A stretch of DNA of 23,131 bases from a virus, in IMG/VR virus record IMGVR_UViG_3300046689_000144, positions 1 through 23,131 of that record. One strand, 5' to 3'. Position numbers and translations under genes: made by a program. Shown piece by piece: positions 21,796 through 23,131 of the stretch. Numbering within the stretch: position 1 is the first letter of the stretch; each line of letters starts with the position of its first letter. The notes under the pieces are model-generated. The model saw only the letters and a program-made list of their open reading frames with translations, did not search any database and was not told where the DNA came from.

Positions 21796-23129
21796 TACTG
21801 CACTCCGTGGGACATCGCCAACGACATCTGCGCCAGCAGGTCAGGCGGCACCTGCGGCATCGACCCCATGCCCGGCACCACGTCCGGCGGCATCGGCTGC
21901 GGCGGCGGCATCCCGCCCTCGTTGCCCATCGGCGGGCCTCCCGGCGGGGGCGGTCCCGGTGGCGGTGGCCCCGGTGGCGGCGGGCCTCCCGGCGGCGGCG
22001 GTGGTCCCGGTGGTCCCGGTGGCGGCGCTCCGGCGCCCGGCGGCGGCGGCGCCCCCGGCTGCGCGCCCGGCGGCTGCATCCCCGGCGGGGGCGGGGGCGG
22101 CTGCATCGCCTGCTGTGTCTGCCACTGCCGCAGCGAGCGCATCAGCTGGCCCTTGTTCGGTGAGTCGTAGAGCGACAGCGCCTGCTCAAACAGCGGGATG
22201 ATCACGTCCGGCGACGAGAACACCTGCTGCAGCGTCGGGTTCATCTGCGCGAACCCGCCCATCACCTGCATGAACCCGTTGTAGTTGCTCCGCTGCTTGC
22301 TCTTGTCCGCGCTCTCGACCGACCCGTGGGGTTTCCCGTGGAACGTCCCGGCGAGCGCCTCGCCCGTGATGCCGCCCTCGGCGAGGTCGATCTGGCGGAA
22401 CTGCAGCTGCTGCATGAACCGCTCGCTCGCCTCCAGCGGCGCTTCATCCGCCGCGCGGCGCCACAGTTCGTGGCGGATCTTGAACAGATCCTCCATCGTC
22501 TCCTGAATGTTGCGGACCTGCTCTTCGATGCGGACGAAGCTCTGCTCGGTGACCATCTGCACTTCGCCGAGCGTGCGGCTCTCCTGCGGCGCGCTGCCGA
22601 GCGTCACGTCGTTCAGCCCGCTCAGGCGTTCCGCCGCGTCGATGATCGCCTGCTCGCGCCCCGCCATCGACTGCGGTACATCAGGCAGGGCCACGGGCTG
22701 TACGTCGCCCATGTCCTGCACCGTGATGACCGCGCCCACGCCCCACGGCTCCTCGTCCATGTCCCAGCCGCTGTTCCTGAGTCGCTTGATCGGCGCGTTG
22801 TTGACGAGGTTGCTGCGGTCGGCAATCGCATTGCGCGTGCCCATGTGCTCTTCGCCAATCGACGCGAGCTTATCGACGTGGCTCTGGCCGTAGACGTTCA
22901 GCGGGTTGGGGGCGGGCCGGAACAGCAGGTAGCGCGGCAGACCGAGGTCGTCCAGCTGCACGCGCAGGATCTGCCGGTGAATGGCCGACAGCGTGATGAT
23001 GTACCACTCCTCGCTGCCGTCGTCATCGAGGTCGAGCAGGACGTGCAGTTCCCATAGCTCTTTCTCGATGGTCGTCTCGTTCGACTGCGCGGCCACGTCG
23101 ATGCCGCCCTGCATCACCGACTGCGGCAG
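21795..23129 (-). CDS. Portal protein, 5' end cut by window edge, Pro-rich C-terminus
   Basis: The frame is open to the right edge, so the first part of the protein is missing; an internal GTG at 23117 is not a natural start. Visible features match short-tailed phage portals: DGSEEWYIITLSAIHRQILR, PAPNPLNVYGQSHVDKLASI (the 'vyG.S..D.l' phrase), GTRNAIADRSNLVNNAPIKR and a long helical part (EEQVRNIQETMEDLFKIRHE). After a helix (FEQALSLYDS...LMRSLRQWQTQQ), the C-terminus has about 75 residues rich in Pro and Gly with runs such as PPPPPPG. The portal ring would sit at one capsid vertex and carry the DNA packaging motor. Terminase genes are expected just outside the window. Confidence 0.75.
   Translation of the reverse strand: MPQSVMQGGIDVAAQSNETTIEKELWELHVLLDLDDDGSEEWYIITLSAIHRQILRVQLDDLGLPRYLLFRPAPNPLNVYGQSHVDKLASIGEEHMGTRNAIADRSNLVNNAPIKRLRNSGWDMDEEPWGVGAVITVQDMGDVQPVALPDVPQSMAGREQAIIDAAERLSGLNDVTLGSAPQESRTLGEVQMVTEQSFVRIEEQVRNIQETMEDLFKIRHELWRRAADEAPLEASERFMQQLQFRQIDLAEGGITGEALAGTFHGKPHGSVESADKSKQRSNYNGFMQVMGGFAQMNPTLQQVFSSPDVIIPLFEQALSLYDSPNKGQLMRSLRQWQTQQAMQPPPPPPGMQPPGAQPGAPPPPGAGAPPPGPPGPPPPPGGPPPPGPPPPGPPPPGGPPMGNEGGMPPPQPMPPDVVPGMGSMPQVPPDLLAQMSLAMSHGVQ
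21884..22112 (-). repeat. Pro/Gly-coding low-complexity tract inside the portal gene
   Basis: This tract is built from short GGN/CCN triplet units (plus strand: repeats of ggcggt, ggtccc and cggcgggcc), coding for Pro, Gly, Met, Gln and Ala (QPPPPPPGMQPPG, GPPPPPGGPPPPG). Several near-identical 9-15 base units recur, consistent with growth by slippage. The runs of up to six Pro would need elongation factor P for smooth translation. Confidence 0.6.
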
Positions 23130-23131
23130 TT

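Noticed and set aside
21884-22112. GGN/CCN repeats as a CRISPR or a collagen-like gene on the plus strand
   Set aside because: There are no regular spacers; the tract is in frame with the portal protein and codes for Pro/Gly.
1-23131. tRNA genes, insertion sequences, attachment sites, integrase, methyltransferase, toxin-antitoxin pair
   Set aside because: No cloverleaf pattern, transposase motifs, long terminal repeats or catalytic motifs could be seen by eye on either strand.

Overview
The window looks like part of the genome of a tailed double-stranded DNA bacteriophage with a short-tailed (podovirus-like) virion. DNA is GC-rich throughout (about two thirds GC by eye) and coding is very dense: stops and starts overlap or sit within a few bases almost everywhere. 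I see no rRNA, tRNA, insertion sequence, CRISPR array or integrase, and nothing that fixes the host. The high GC and strong Shine-Dalgarno sequences fit a GC-rich bacterial host. Many long ORFs on the opposite strand are shadows caused by base composition.

Layout. Bases 1-1217 hold four small plus-strand genes of unknown function, the first cut by the left edge. They meet the large leftward block tail to tail at 1215-1220, where the two stop codons abut as TAGCTA. Everything from 1218 to the right edge is on the minus strand and reads right to left in the order of a head-and-tail morphogenesis cluster: portal (cut by the right edge), a small helical protein, a GroES-like co-chaperonin, a scaffold-like protein, a conserved unknown protein and a two-helix membrane protein (holin candidate). 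Next comes a 281-base non-coding stretch with a good sigma70-type promoter and a long, strongly folded 5' leader. It is followed by a head decoration candidate, a Mu gpT-like major capsid protein, two strong hairpins, two small beta-rich virion proteins, a head-tail adaptor candidate, and two tiny paralogous Cys/His (probably zinc-binding) proteins. Then follow two low-complexity proteins (one Gln/Tyr-rich, one Pro/Gly-rich), a tail nozzle-type protein, a fibre-like protein, a 121-aa protein, and four proteins that look like internal virion (ejection) proteins, ending with a 1601-aa giant.

How it fits together. Portal, scaffold, GroES-like protein, capsid and decoration proteins would build the procapsid. 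The adaptor, nozzle and fibre-like proteins would close the head and form a short tail. The Gly/Ala-rich helical proteins would be packaged and ejected with the DNA. No tape-measure gene is visible, which supports a short tail. Terminase, replication and endolysin genes are not seen and may lie outside the window.

Most interesting points: the structured leader with mutually exclusive stems ahead of the decoration/capsid genes; the modular C-terminus of the 1601-aa protein (winged-helix-like segment plus two enzyme-like modules); the tandem CGC-X14-HC-X2-HD paralogues; the phage-borne GroES-like gene; and a 15/16 match to a parS-type site lying in a hairpin downstream of the capsid gene. All functional names rest on reading the sequence by eye.
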